From positions 1-35,511 of IMG/VR virus record IMGVR_UViG_3300030380_005856: a stretch of DNA of 35,511 bases, one strand, 5' to 3'. The translations under genes were made by a program, and so were the position numbers. Source of the DNA: a virus. The notes beneath the pieces are model-generated. The model ran no database searches and had not been told where the DNA came from. It saw only the letters and a list, made by a program, of their open reading frames with translations. This document shows positions 8,601 to 15,955 of the stretch, in pieces; within the stretch, counting starts at the first letter, position 1, and each line of letters begins with the position of its first letter.

Positions 8601-11355
8601 CACCTAAAGTATCCGTATTAGAATATCTAAACTGCTTACTATTATCTAAATCAGTGACTAAAAATGTGCCATTATATCCTTTATTCTCTACACCATCAGA
8701 GTTTGTTGAACTCTGTGCGTTTCTGACAATAATTTGATCTCCAACATTTACATTGTGTGGTTTATCTGTCCTTACTGTAACCTTATTAGTCCCACTATCA
8801 AAAGTTAATTGAGAAATAAATCTAGTATTACGATCAAAACCATAATCATTTGATGTTAATGATGTCTTTGTGAAGTCAGTGTCTGCTGTAACATTTGTTG
8901 AACTTGAATCTTGTAAAACAAAACCTTCAATCGGATCTCTTGCATTAACAAGTTCCTTTGGTATCACATATCTTAACTTATAAACTTTCTCATCAATACT
9001 ACGATCATCATCCCTTCTTAACACATAAGTAATATCATCATCAACTAAAGATCCTAAATTAGATTGAATTGTATTACCAGATGTGTTTGTATGAACGAAC
9101 CACTGTGTGCCATCATATTGGATAGGATGTCCCTTATCATTTGGATTTTTATCCGATACACGACTAACAATATCAAATTCGTCATTAACAGAAGCCACTG
9201 TGTTTATAAAAACAGGTGTTGCTAACTCTGCATTTGTTTTGGATGATGCAATACGTATCTGATCAGTGCCGAGACTTGAATCACCAGCAACAGTAATTGC
9301 AAAATAAAGTTTATGTGGATCTAAATTTTCTGGTAAGTCACCATTATCTGCAAATATTCTTATAGATTCTCCGTTTTGTAAATTATGCCCTCCACTAAGA
9401 GTAAATACAGATTTAGCAGTGGCGGTTGTCGCAGAGTGTGTTGCTTTATAAGATTTCTTACCTGAATCAGTTGTGCCAGTGGTTACACCATTTGACATTA
9501 CAATGGTTGCTTCATAAGTGCTACCACCTTTATCAATGAATAATTTATCATTAGTTTTTGCACCTATACGGAAACCCTGTGCTATACCTGATGGTGGTTC
9601 TGTAAGTGTAGTCTGACCTAGAAGGTAAAGTTTAGATGTCGTAGTTTCTGAAACATCAATCTGTAAATACTCAATCTTCTGATTTGTGGTAACAACTGAA
9701 CGTGGTGTGATGACTGATGTTACAAATCCTTTATCATCTTTTGCAAATGCTTCTTTCTTAAATCCTTCAGCAGCAAGAGCAAATGTTCCAAAGTTAGAGT
9801 TAGAGTTTGTAATCGACGCATCAGCACCATTAATCATATTAAAATGACTATGGAATCCAATCGCAAACACTGACACAATCTGAACGACTGCATCATTACT
9901 TACCTTAATATGACTTGTTCTAAATCCTTTTCGGTAGTTTGCCTCTTGGTCTAAGTGATATACTGTATTTGGATTGGTTGATGATGACTCAGATGATAGT
10001 AATTCGCCAGTTTGTTTTGAGAATTGAATACCACTATATGTTCTATTAGTTGCATCATACTTGACAAAGGCACGATCATCTTTCTGAAGAGATACAGCAG
10101 TAAATTGTGCCACAACCATTGACTTGAATCCAGTTGCCTTTGCACCATCAGCATGCATACCCTGCATACCAAATACAGAACGAAGAGATATATTGAAGAT
10201 ATATGGTGATGCACCTGTAACTGTGTCAGTCTCAACTAATACTTGTGCGTTTGCAGAACTTAATCCACCAGCAGAACCTGCTGGAAGATTTGGTCTTACA
10301 AAAGGTAAAAGATATGTAAATTTGTTAGTTGATAAGACACTTCCAACCTTTGTTGAGATATTATAATCGGGAACATTGACACCACGAATCTTAATTGGAG
10401 TGCCACCAGATAAATTGTGTGGGACTGCTGTTGTTACTGTAACCTGTTGACCAGGTGTTGCACCATCACCAGACTCTATATTAGTAATATTAAGGGGATC
10501 TGTGGCAAAAGCACCGACAATCTCAAATTCAGGTCTTTGTGGAGCAAAAGATTTAGGTGCTGCTGGATACTTTTGGTCTATCTCACGACCAGATGCTCTG
10601 TTGAATGCATTTGTTAATTTACTATAGTAGATGTCTAAATCTGTCAATCCACTAAACTGATCAAATGTATTCACACCGTCAGCATACTCAAAACAAGTTA
10701 CCTTATGGTGAGAGAAAGTTGGTTTTGAGCGATTATTATCACTAAAATCTGTTGGATCTGTGAAAACAGTTCCTGATTCATCACCATCAAAGATAGTGAA
10801 TTGCCAGAAGTAACAAGCACCAGTAATTCGGAATATTGCTGTTTGTAATGTAGTGCTGTCTGTTGGGTTAGGAACATATTTTGGTCTTATCTTTGTCTTT
10901 CTTAAATCTAGTCCAACGATAGATGTTCCTCTTGGAACAACAACACCACCATTTACACTATTAAATTTATAAAGTATATTATCTTCTTGTGTTAAATCAA
11001 AGTTAGAGTCTAGTGTAAGTTCTAAAGTATTCGATGCTCCCGTTGCTGCCCCTGCTGGACTGACTGCTTTTGCAACACCACCATCATTACGGATAGCAAA
11101 ACCAGGTCTATTATCAACTATATGCTCGCCAGGATATAAAAGTATTGTGGTTCTTTCAACTAAGTCGTTGTCATCTCCTCGTAGATATGAGAATCTAGCA
11201 GCCTCAATGAGTGCTCTTTGAATTGTCTTGAAGGGTTTGGTTAATGAATTACCTTGATTTTCAATCCCATCTGTTGAATCAAGATCATTTGGATTTACAT
11301 AAAGAATACGACCTTCAGTGTTCTTTATGAAATTCTCTAACTTATTAAGAGGCAT
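5647..11355 (-). CDS. Giant tail fibre with C-terminal S74 self-cleaving chaperone
   Basis: This is the largest gene here, 1902 residues. The N-terminus has a pectate-lyase-like beginning (GRILYVNPNDLDSTDG, then KPFKTIQRALIEA near 40-52), followed by a long beta-rich region. A block near 500-540 (ITNSNSNFGTFAL) and one near 1423 (HTFEYLGYG) recur in the 1081-residue fibre. DGG-type repeats lie near 1570 and 1780, and LTGNVTG near 1675. The last 96 residues, from SDINLKEN at 1807, match the intramolecular chaperone of endosialidase (S74): Ser1807 and Lys1812 have the i/i+5 spacing of its self-cleaving dyad, and the end (LINAIKELEARVATLESS) is a coiled coil. The chaperone would help the fibre trimerise and then be cut off. 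The 2-oxidised or enzymatic activity of the beta-helix is not evident. Confidence 0.8.
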   Translation of the reverse strand: MPLNKLENFIKNTEGRILYVNPNDLDSTDGIENQGNSLTKPFKTIQRALIEAARFSYLRGDDNDLVERTTILLYPGEHIVDNRPGFAIRNDGGVAKAVSPAGAATGASNTLELTLDSNFDLTQEDNILYKFNSVNGGVVVPRGTSIVGLDLRKTKIRPKYVPNPTDSTTLQTAIFRITGACYFWQFTIFDGDESGTVFTDPTDFSDNNRSKPTFSHHKVTCFEYADGVNTFDQFSGLTDLDIYYSKLTNAFNRASGREIDQKYPAAPKSFAPQRPEFEIVGAFATDPLNITNIESGDGATPGQQVTVTTAVPHNLSGGTPIKIRGVNVPDYNISTKVGSVLSTNKFTYLLPFVRPNLPAGSAGGLSSANAQVLVETDTVTGASPYIFNISLRSVFGMQGMHADGAKATGFKSMVVAQFTAVSLQKDDRAFVKYDATNRTYSGIQFSKQTGELLSSESSSTNPNTVYHLDQEANYRKGFRTSHIKVSNDAVVQIVSVFAIGFHSHFNMINGADASITNSNSNFGTFALAAEGFKKEAFAKDDKGFVTSVITPRSVVTTNQKIEYLQIDVSETTTSKLYLLGQTTLTEPPSGIAQGFRIGAKTNDKLFIDKGGSTYEATIVMSNGVTTGTTDSGKKSYKATHSATTATAKSVFTLSGGHNLQNGESIRIFADNGDLPENLDPHKLYFAITVAGDSSLGTDQIRIASSKTNAELATPVFINTVASVNDEFDIVSRVSDKNPNDKGHPIQYDGTQWFVHTNTSGNTIQSNLGSLVDDDITYVLRRDDDRSIDEKVYKLRYVIPKELVNARDPIEGFVLQDSSSTNVTADTDFTKTSLTSNDYGFDRNTRFISQLTFDSGTNKVTVRTDKPHNVNVGDQIIVRNAQSSTNSDGVENKGYNGTFLVTDLDNSKQFRYSNTDTLGAVHTVGTFTNTTQTRSTLLPRFDRNNNKDNLFIYRSEVITPYIQGVQDGIYHLFVLNGDNAMTDASNQFDIDTFNQNIVNLYPEYDRDNVDDNPQEATSFAKRFPIGDVVTNDLKKSITRETTNKFLESFDVSNTVSAVTDNTTTADLTFNEQHEFQALKFHNTITGGSGHTNGTYHNVKLFNTNASPASAVWDGATAQVTVSGGAVTSVDITEGGSGYTNGETLFFDSSSVATGGIAGSPSASISIVTAGISSATGNYVQVTGLSTGTDAYYRINGVTSTNIISVKKASGDKVLVGQQVIDLGPWVSVSSASHSGGITTFNTTEAHGLVVGNSFRVLNGSDANLGDFVVKSVTDVDTFTATTTSALTSPAFILKHGLSANEALSSTGGENVGVRGLSVFDHETLKSNEAITSSDIAFKVKLPDGGTNATSIIKRFPLGSYIQIDGEIMRVASSTLSGGAGDEISVVRGALGTISSTHPINSKIKKVKPLAIELRRPSILRASGHTFEYLGYGPGNYSTALPQLQNRTLSEREEFLSQSQETSCGNVVYTGMNDKGDFYIGNTKISSSSGQQTTFDIPIPTITGEDPNRLSIVADEIIVKERLLVEGGTSKQILSQFDGPVTFNNNVRLSDPTKQLVTESEIRAQKARFRNTDNTTAVTNGAVVIDGGLGLAKDLRIGGNLIGDGASNLSGFNNVTATAFFGDGSGLTNTGATLSTASTGTERVVLTDKTSGTMTTVKTDPQLTFNFATNALSATTFIGNLTGNVTGNADTASLATNVVGTSGRVLFNNGTNTTTTSGNLLFDGTRLSTNNVLAQNVKIAGSGANEIDTSSGNLILDAASNTVEVTTNLTVSGNTASTNKTTGALTVDGGVGIGGKLHVGDDIIAFASSDINLKENLVVIPNALSKVGLITGYTFDWKNVDVGSYGTDGKDTGIIAQDVESLGLPGITTTRDNGTKAVRYDRLIPVLINAIKELEARVATLESS

Positions 11356-11404
11356 CTTTTTTATCTACTATAAATTTGATGGCAAGACCATACAATACTA
11401 GGTC

Positions 11405-11411
11405 TATTTAG
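11405..11411 (-). promoter_or_regulatory. Late-promoter-like box CTAAATA before the giant fibre gene
   Basis: CTAAATA on the minus strand lies 49 bases before the ATG at 11355, in the 68-base gap between the 64-residue ORF and the fibre gene. The same box precedes gp48, gp4 and the gp54-like gene. The rest of this gap holds no other clear signal. Confidence 0.4.
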
Positions 11412-11423
11412 CTTCCTAGCGGA

Positions 11424-11618
11424 TTACTTATCTTTCTGAGTTACTAATTCCTTGTATATTATCCTGTCTGGAGAAAGTAATTGATCGCATACTCTCAACA
11501 CTCTCATAAACTCATCAGTTGTATCACATTTGATTATTCTCTTATCTCCATTCTCACTTAGTAAGGAGAAAGTGCGAGAGCACATATCAATCTCTACGGT
11601 TAAAATAAAGTCGTCCAT
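11424..11618 (-). CDS. Small unknown protein (64 residues)
   Basis: The ORF encodes MDDFILTVEI... with alternating beta-strand-like and charged segments and two cysteines (Cys13, Cys30) plus a third at 49. It has no signal peptide, membrane segment or repeat, so it does not look like a fibre protein. It is not recognised. It is separated by 64 bases from the collagen-like gene upstream and by 68 bases from the fibre gene downstream, and has its own early-type promoter (11638-11665), so it may be expressed apart from the structural genes. No good Shine-Dalgarno is visible before the ATG. It could be a small host-directed protein inserted in the fibre cluster. Confidence 0.6.
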   Translation of the reverse strand: MDDFILTVEIDMCSRTFSLLSENGDKRIIKCDTTDEFMRVLRVCDQLLSPDRIIYKELVTQKDK

Positions 11619-11637
11619 TTTTGTGTATGAATAACCT

Positions 11638-11665
11638 ACTATAGCATATGTATGTGATTTGTCAA
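11638..11665 (-). promoter_or_regulatory. Early-type promoter for the 64-residue ORF
   Basis: A perfect TTGACA (11665-11660) and TATAGT (11643-11638, one base from consensus) are 16 bases apart on the minus strand. The predicted start near 11631 lies 13 bases before the ATG. Confidence 0.5.
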
Positions 11666-11682
11666 TTATGTGGTTATGTTAC

Positions 11683-13272
11683 TTAAATAATCTCCTGAAC
11701 GGTTAATGATGTTCCCTTCATTACTTTAACAGGACCATTACCATTACTTCCATAACGTCTAAACTTAAGATAATAAGTAACATTATTTCCACCATGACTA
11801 TAAGAATCCCTAACTGTTAAGTTAAAACCTGTATGAGTATAACCAGAGTTACCACTATGATCTGCTAAACTACTTACTGCAGAATACCCTATTGTTGAAC
11901 CACCTCTATACAATATAACTTCACATTGGTTTTTTTCTGGGTCATCGTAGTCATCTTGACGATATGATCCCATCATTCCAGCAGCAACAACTAATAATTT
12001 AGAACCACTTACTGTTGGATTGATAGTTATAGTAGCAGCAGTTTGATAAGACTCGGAGCTGGTTGATGTATCATTAGATCGCATAGTTGATTCAATTGCT
12101 GGTGTTTGTCCAGCACCAGGTTCTCCCTTTTGTCCTTGAGAACCTGTAGATCCTGTATTACCTTGAGCACCTTGAGCACCTTGAGCACCCTGTGCACCTT
12201 GAGCACCTTGAGCACCTTGAGCACCTTGAGAACCTACTTCTCCTTTTTGACCTTTATCTCCATCTGAACCAGCAGATCCTGTTGAACCACCAGAACCTGT
12301 GGCTCCTACTTCACCTTTCTGTCCTTTATCTCCACCAGTTCCACCAGCACCTGTTGCTCCTTTTTGTCCTTTTGATCCATCACTACCATCAGCACCAGAA
12401 CCACCATCTGCTCCAATCTCACCTTTCTCACCTTTCTGTCCGTTCTCTACAGTATTAATAGTCCCAACCATCGAACCATGATACTGACAAATATAATAGA
12501 GAGTTGCAGGTGCATTAGATGGAACTACAAATGTCAGAGTTCCCACCTGAACACCATTATTTGTTACACCAGTTGTATATTGATTTCCTGTTCCAGTTGA
12601 TGCAGAAGTTTTGATATAGAATGGATGACCACTTGCATTAACGTTGAATGTATAAGTAAATCCACGAACAAGAGTAAGTGTGGGATTATTTGATCCATCA
12701 ATCTGATAAGCACTTGCACCACTATTAGTTACAGTAAAGGTTTGAGAACCTGTTGCACCTGTTTGACCCTTATCTCCTTTCTGTCCTTTGTCACCGTCTG
12801 AACCGTCTGAACCATTCGATCCATTTGTTCCTGCATCACCTTTCTGTCCTTTCGATGCTGCTGCACCTGCTTCACCCTTTTGTCCTTTATCACCATCTGA
12901 ACCAGATGAGCCACCAGCACCCACTTCACCTTTTTGTCCCTTATCACCACCAGCACCTACTTCACCTTTTTGTCCCTTAACTCCATCAGCACCAGTTCCA
13001 TCTTCTCCTTTCTGTCCTTTGTCACCAGTTCCACCAGTTCCACCAGTAGATCCTATCTCACCCTTTTGACCTTTATCTCCACCAGCACCTGTTGCTCCTA
13101 CTTCACCTTTCTGTCCTTTTGTTCCATCAGCACCAGTTCCATCCTCTCCTTTCTGACCTTTCGTTCCTGATGATGAATTTAATTTCCACGCAGAACCATT
13201 CCAGACAAATGTTAAACCATTTTCTGTAAAAGTATCATTGAGACTAGGACTATTTGGAAAATTTGCTGCCAT
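11683..13272 (-). CDS. Collagen-like fibre with inserted cupredoxin-like domain
   Basis: The 529-residue protein has three kinds of segment. Residues 1-35 are a short anchor (NFPNSPSLNDTFTENG, then FVWNGSAWK) shared with two neighbouring fibres. Residues 36-175 and 278-390 are Gly-X-Y triplets rich in KGQKGE, with seven GAQ triplets near 347-370. Between them, residues 176-275 form a cupredoxin-like domain with His216 (GHPFYIKT), Cys262, His265 and Met268 (ICQYHGSMVGTI), the ligand set of a type 1 copper site. Residues 391-529 form a non-repetitive C-terminal tip. Collagen repeats would make a trimeric rod. The copper site is predicted from motif only. It lies upstream of the small ORF at 11424 and next to the fibre chaperone gene. 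Confidence 0.75.
   Translation of the reverse strand: MAANFPNSPSLNDTFTENGLTFVWNGSAWKLNSSSGTKGQKGEDGTGADGTKGQKGEVGATGAGGDKGQKGEIGSTGGTGGTGDKGQKGEDGTGADGVKGQKGEVGAGGDKGQKGEVGAGGSSGSDGDKGQKGEAGAAASKGQKGDAGTNGSNGSDGSDGDKGQKGDKGQTGATGSQTFTVTNSGASAYQIDGSNNPTLTLVRGFTYTFNVNASGHPFYIKTSASTGTGNQYTTGVTNNGVQVGTLTFVVPSNAPATLYYICQYHGSMVGTINTVENGQKGEKGEIGADGGSGADGSDGSKGQKGATGAGGTGGDKGQKGEVGATGSGGSTGSAGSDGDKGQKGEVGSQGAQGAQGAQGAQGAQGAQGAQGNTGSTGSQGQKGEPGAGQTPAIESTMRSNDTSTSSESYQTAATITINPTVSGSKLLVVAAGMMGSYRQDDYDDPEKNQCEVILYRGGSTIGYSAVSSLADHSGNSGYTHTGFNLTVRDSYSHGGNNVTYYLKFRRYGSNGNGPVKVMKGTSLTVQEII
12161..12232 (-). repeat. Nine-base tandem repeat coding Gly-Ala-Gln triplets
   Basis: Eight consecutive nine-base units: six match CCTTGAGCA on the plus strand (12161-12187 and 12197-12223), one is a variant (12188-12196, two changes) and the last has one change. 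They encode the GAQ run of the collagen-like fibre. A multiple of three keeps the frame when copies are gained or lost. Confidence 0.9.
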
Positions 13273-13274
13273 AA

Positions 13275-13721
13275 TTATGAAGGTTTAGTTGGCCAAGTTG
13301 GATTAGCAGGGTCACTTGTGTTTGCAGGGAGATCTCTTAATGCTTGTCTGTATGTTTTCCAATCATTATCGTTTGCTAAAGTAACATCTCTGGATTGTGT
13401 CCAGTCAGAGTCAAACAATAAATCATCTCTTTCAACTCTTAACTTTTCCCACAAAAATGTCGTATCAGAAACTGCCTTATCAGATTGATCCTTCATTCTC
13501 GATAATTCATTATTTAATGTTTCCTCTGCCTGAGAGTATATACCTAATGAATTTATGGTGGCACTTTGTTTTCCATCATTATATTCTATCTGTCCCTTAG
13601 ATCCATCCCAATGTACAGCATGAACATCAGATGGTATCCAAGACATATCAGTGCTGATACCTGTGATAATGGTTGTTCCAATACCTATTGTTTTATCTGA
13701 TGGAATAATTACTAAATTCAT
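13275..13721 (-). CDS. Tail-fibre assembly chaperone (Phage_tail_APC-like)
   Basis: The 148-residue protein ends with a pattern typical of phage tail assembly chaperones: LRVERDDLLFDSDWTQ (residues 93-108), then a W..YRQALRDLP segment and a final P-x-WP-x-KP. The N-terminal half (about 1-65) is beta-rich and contains VHAVHWDGSKGQIEY. Proteins of this kind help nearby fibres fold or trimerise and are usually encoded next to them, as here between two collagen-like fibre genes. Its stop codon is two bases from the next start, and GAGGA lies about ten bases before its own ATG. An ATAAATAA box at 13741-13748 could start late transcription. Confidence 0.7.
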   Translation of the reverse strand: MNLVIIPSDKTIGIGTTIITGISTDMSWIPSDVHAVHWDGSKGQIEYNDGKQSATINSLGIYSQAEETLNNELSRMKDQSDKAVSDTTFLWEKLRVERDDLLFDSDWTQSRDVTLANDNDWKTYRQALRDLPANTSDPANPTWPTKPS

Positions 13722-13738
13722 TGATGATATTTTCCTCT

Positions 13739-13788
13739 ACTTATTTATTTACGATTTCATAATATAACAAAGTGCATAATATGGAGGT
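13739..13788. repeat. Direct repeat, copy 1
   Basis: Fifty bases that match 14567-14616 at 48 positions, 828 bases away. The repeat covers the end of a collar-domain fibre gene, its stop codon and ten bases beyond it, including an ATAAATAA late-promoter-like box on the minus strand. Confidence 0.9.
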
Positions 13789-14564
13789 CTATTTTCGTGT
13801 GATCCCGATCCACCTTGATTGTTTGATGTAGGAGCGTAATAAGTACCACTTCTATGTGCTTGACGATATCCACCACCATTTGTCCAGTGATGATCAGCAG
13901 TGTTTGCATTGCTTGTTCCACGAGCACCGTCAATCGCACTTTCATTTCGTGTCCAGACATTATGGAAGTGAGTCGGCATTTGAGATGATGATAGAGTAAC
14001 AGAATTACTACCACCAGTATTTCCAACTGCATATCCATTACCAGCACCAACAACAAATTTATCTCTTAAATCTGGAGTTCCATTTGATCCATTACATAGA
14101 TACCATCCTGATGGAATCGCACCTGATGATCCTGACCATATTATAATACCTCCTGAAGGTATTGCTGCTGTTACTGAACCTACCTCACCTTTCTGTCCTT
14201 TATCTCCGTCAGAACCTGCATTTCCTGTTCCACCAGTTCCACCAGTAGCACCTATCTCCCCTTTTTGTCCTTTTGTTCCAGTCGCATCAGCTCCAGTTTC
14301 ACCTTTCTGTCCTTTAGTGCCTGTTCCACCAGTTCCACCAGTAGCACCTATTTCTCCTTTCTGACCTTTATCACCTACTTCACCTTTCGTGCCTTTCTCT
14401 CCAACTTCTCCTTTCTGACCCTTCTGACCTACCTCTCCTTTCTGACCTTTTACACCTGCTGTTGCATCTTTCTTCCATACGCTTCCATTATAAATCCAAT
14501 CAATACCATTCGCTGAATAGGTATCTCCGTTATTTGGGCTACTTGGGAAATCAAATGCTGCCAT
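13749..14564 (-). CDS. Short collagen-like fibre with tail-collar tip
   Basis: The 271-residue protein has the shared anchor (FDFPSSPNNGDTYSANG, WIYNGSVWK; residues 4-32), a collagen-like rod of KGQKGE triplets (about 36-135) and a C-terminal phage tail-collar domain (about 142-271) with IPSGWYLCNGSNGTPDLRDK, a QMPTHFH motif and the ending PPYYALCYIMKS. In T4 the collar domain occurs in short tail fibre gp12, which binds the host surface irreversibly. This protein and the next gene are paralogues. The start is the ATG at 14564, 12 bases after the neighbour's stop codon, with the direct repeat between them. Confidence 0.8.
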   Translation of the reverse strand: MAAFDFPSSPNNGDTYSANGIDWIYNGSVWKKDATAGVKGQKGEVGQKGQKGEVGEKGTKGEVGDKGQKGEIGATGGTGGTGTKGQKGETGADATGTKGQKGEIGATGGTGGTGNAGSDGDKGQKGEVGSVTAAIPSGGIIIWSGSSGAIPSGWYLCNGSNGTPDLRDKFVVGAGNGYAVGNTGGSNSVTLSSSQMPTHFHNVWTRNESAIDGARGTSNANTADHHWTNGGGYRQAHRSGTYYAPTSNNQGGSGSHENRPPYYALCYIMKS

Positions 14565-14566
14565 AG

Positions 14567-14616
14567 ACTTATTTATTTACGATTTCATAATATAACAAAG
14601 AGCATAATATGGTGGT
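14567..14616. repeat. Direct repeat, copy 2
   Basis: Partner of 13739-13788 (48 of 50 bases identical, same orientation). The two copies bracket the whole 271-residue fibre gene, so recombination between them would remove or duplicate exactly one gene. Confidence 0.9.
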
Positions 14617-15815
14617 AGATTAGTATTTGATGAGGAAGAACCTTGAGAATTAGTTCCTGTATTACTTGGATTACCTGTATTACCACTTATAGAAACAGTT
14701 ACATCTTGTGTGTCTGCTGTATATCCAGAAAGTCTCTGACCATCAGGACCACCAGACTGATCTAATTCAGCGTGTTGGAATACTCGTTGAGTAACATTGG
14801 CAATTCCTGAACTATAGTAATTATTTCCAATTCCTCCACCACTACCCTGTCCAAAGGCATAGTTATGATCGTGAGTTTGACTACCACTAAATGAGTGAGT
14901 ATGATTATTGATTGTATGACTATGAGATACTAGAGTTGAATCTTTGCTACCACCAGTATCATTTACATTATAAGAGTTTCCAGCACCAATAACAAATCTG
15001 TCTTTAAGATTAGGAGTTCCATTATTACCATCACAAAGATACCAACCAGAAGGTATATTATTAGCTGCACCAGACCATAAACCTATGAATCCTGATGGTA
15101 TGCCAGTGGATCCTGCAGAACCTTCCGCACCTTTTTGCCCTTTATCACCAGTAGCACCAGTTCCGCCAGAACCTCCAGTAGCACCTATCTCTCCTTTCTG
15201 TCCTTTAGATGCTGCAGCACCAGCTTCTCCTTTTTGACCTTTATCTCCTGTAACACCAATTTCACCTTTCTGACCCTTATCACCTGTTTGTCCCTTCAAT
15301 GCAGCAGATGATGTAACTGATACCCATTGTGCTGAGTTACCATCATTATAATAAACGTGAAGGTCGGCATCATCACTGTCCCACCACATATCACCTGGTG
15401 CGGGTGTTGGTGATGTTGGAGGACTTGTTCCTATTGTAACAGATGATCCAGCACCTTTTTCACCTTTTGTGCCAGAACCTGTATTACCTATTTCGCCTTT
15501 ATCTCCTTTATCACCTGGAACTGTAGATGGTTCTCCCTTTGCTCCCTTATCTCCATTTGCTCCAGTAGCACCTTTTTCTCCTGCTTCACCCTTCTGTCCT
15601 TGAGGTCCTGCTACAGTTGATGGTGCTCCTTTCTCGCCCTTATCACCTTGACTTCCTGTTGAACCTATTTCTCCTTTCTGACCTTTTACACCTGGTTCTC
15701 CTTTCGCACCAGGATCTGGCACTCTTCTCCAAGCATATCCATTCCATTTCCAAACTCCTCCACCCTCTGTGTGAGTATCGCCTGTATTTGGTGAATTTGG
15801 AAAATTAACTGCCAT
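14577..15815 (-). CDS. Collagen-like fibre with tail-collar tip
   Basis: This 412-residue protein begins with the shared anchor (VNFPNSPNTGDTHTEGG, then VWKWNGYAWR), followed by collagen-like triplets (35-123), a WW module with GDMWWDSDDADLHVYYNDG (124-174), more triplets (about 174-235) and a tail-collar domain (about 236-412) with IPSGWYLCDGNNGTPNLKDR, a histidine-rich stretch (SHSHTINNHTHSF) and the ending PPYYALCYIMKS. The histidines may bind metal, as in T4 gp12, where zinc sits between the three chains; this is inference. It is a longer paralogue of its neighbour and probably an alternative or additional host-binding fibre. Confidence 0.8.
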   Translation of the reverse strand: MAVNFPNSPNTGDTHTEGGGVWKWNGYAWRRVPDPGAKGEPGVKGQKGEIGSTGSQGDKGEKGAPSTVAGPQGQKGEAGEKGATGANGDKGAKGEPSTVPGDKGDKGEIGNTGSGTKGEKGAGSSVTIGTSPPTSPTPAPGDMWWDSDDADLHVYYNDGNSAQWVSVTSSAALKGQTGDKGQKGEIGVTGDKGQKGEAGAAASKGQKGEIGATGGSGGTGATGDKGQKGAEGSAGSTGIPSGFIGLWSGAANNIPSGWYLCDGNNGTPNLKDRFVIGAGNSYNVNDTGGSKDSTLVSHSHTINNHTHSFSGSQTHDHNYAFGQGSGGGIGNNYYSSGIANVTQRVFQHAELDQSGGPDGQRLSGYTADTQDVTVSISGNTGNPSNTGTNSQGSSSSNTNLPPYYALCYIMKS

Positions 15816-15823
15816 ATCAATAT

Positions 15824-15955
15824 TTATTCAGAACCCTCTTCCTTTTCTGGTAATTCAACAGTAATGTTAGACGTTTTAATATATCCAGGTATCTCTCCTC
15901 TATCAGGATTACCACCTGGTATATATTCTTCAACTGTGACTGATGTTGTAATCAT
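15824..15955 (-). CDS. Small unknown protein (43 residues)
   Basis: An ORF of 43 codons begins at the ATG at 15955, which overlaps the stop of the propeller-like gene as TAATG, and ends in TAA at 15824-15826, eight bases before the next fibre gene. Without it there would be a gap of about 140 bases in an otherwise packed operon. The peptide starts MITTSVTVEEYIPGG and ends in an acidic tail, PEKEEGSE. It has no membrane segment or cysteine. It is not recognised; the position suggests a small structural or assembly factor made by coupled translation. Confidence 0.6.
   Translation of the reverse strand: MITTSVTVEEYIPGGNPDRGEIPGYIKTSNITVELPEKEEGSE

Noticed and set aside
12161-13100. CRISPR-like short repeats
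   Set aside because: The repeats are continuous, coding and lack unique spacers; they are collagen triplets.
12192-13170. Several plus-strand ORFs rich in Pro-Ser-Phe or His-Leu opposite collagen-like repeats
   Set aside because: They are antisense shadows of KGQKGE codons, with no start signals.
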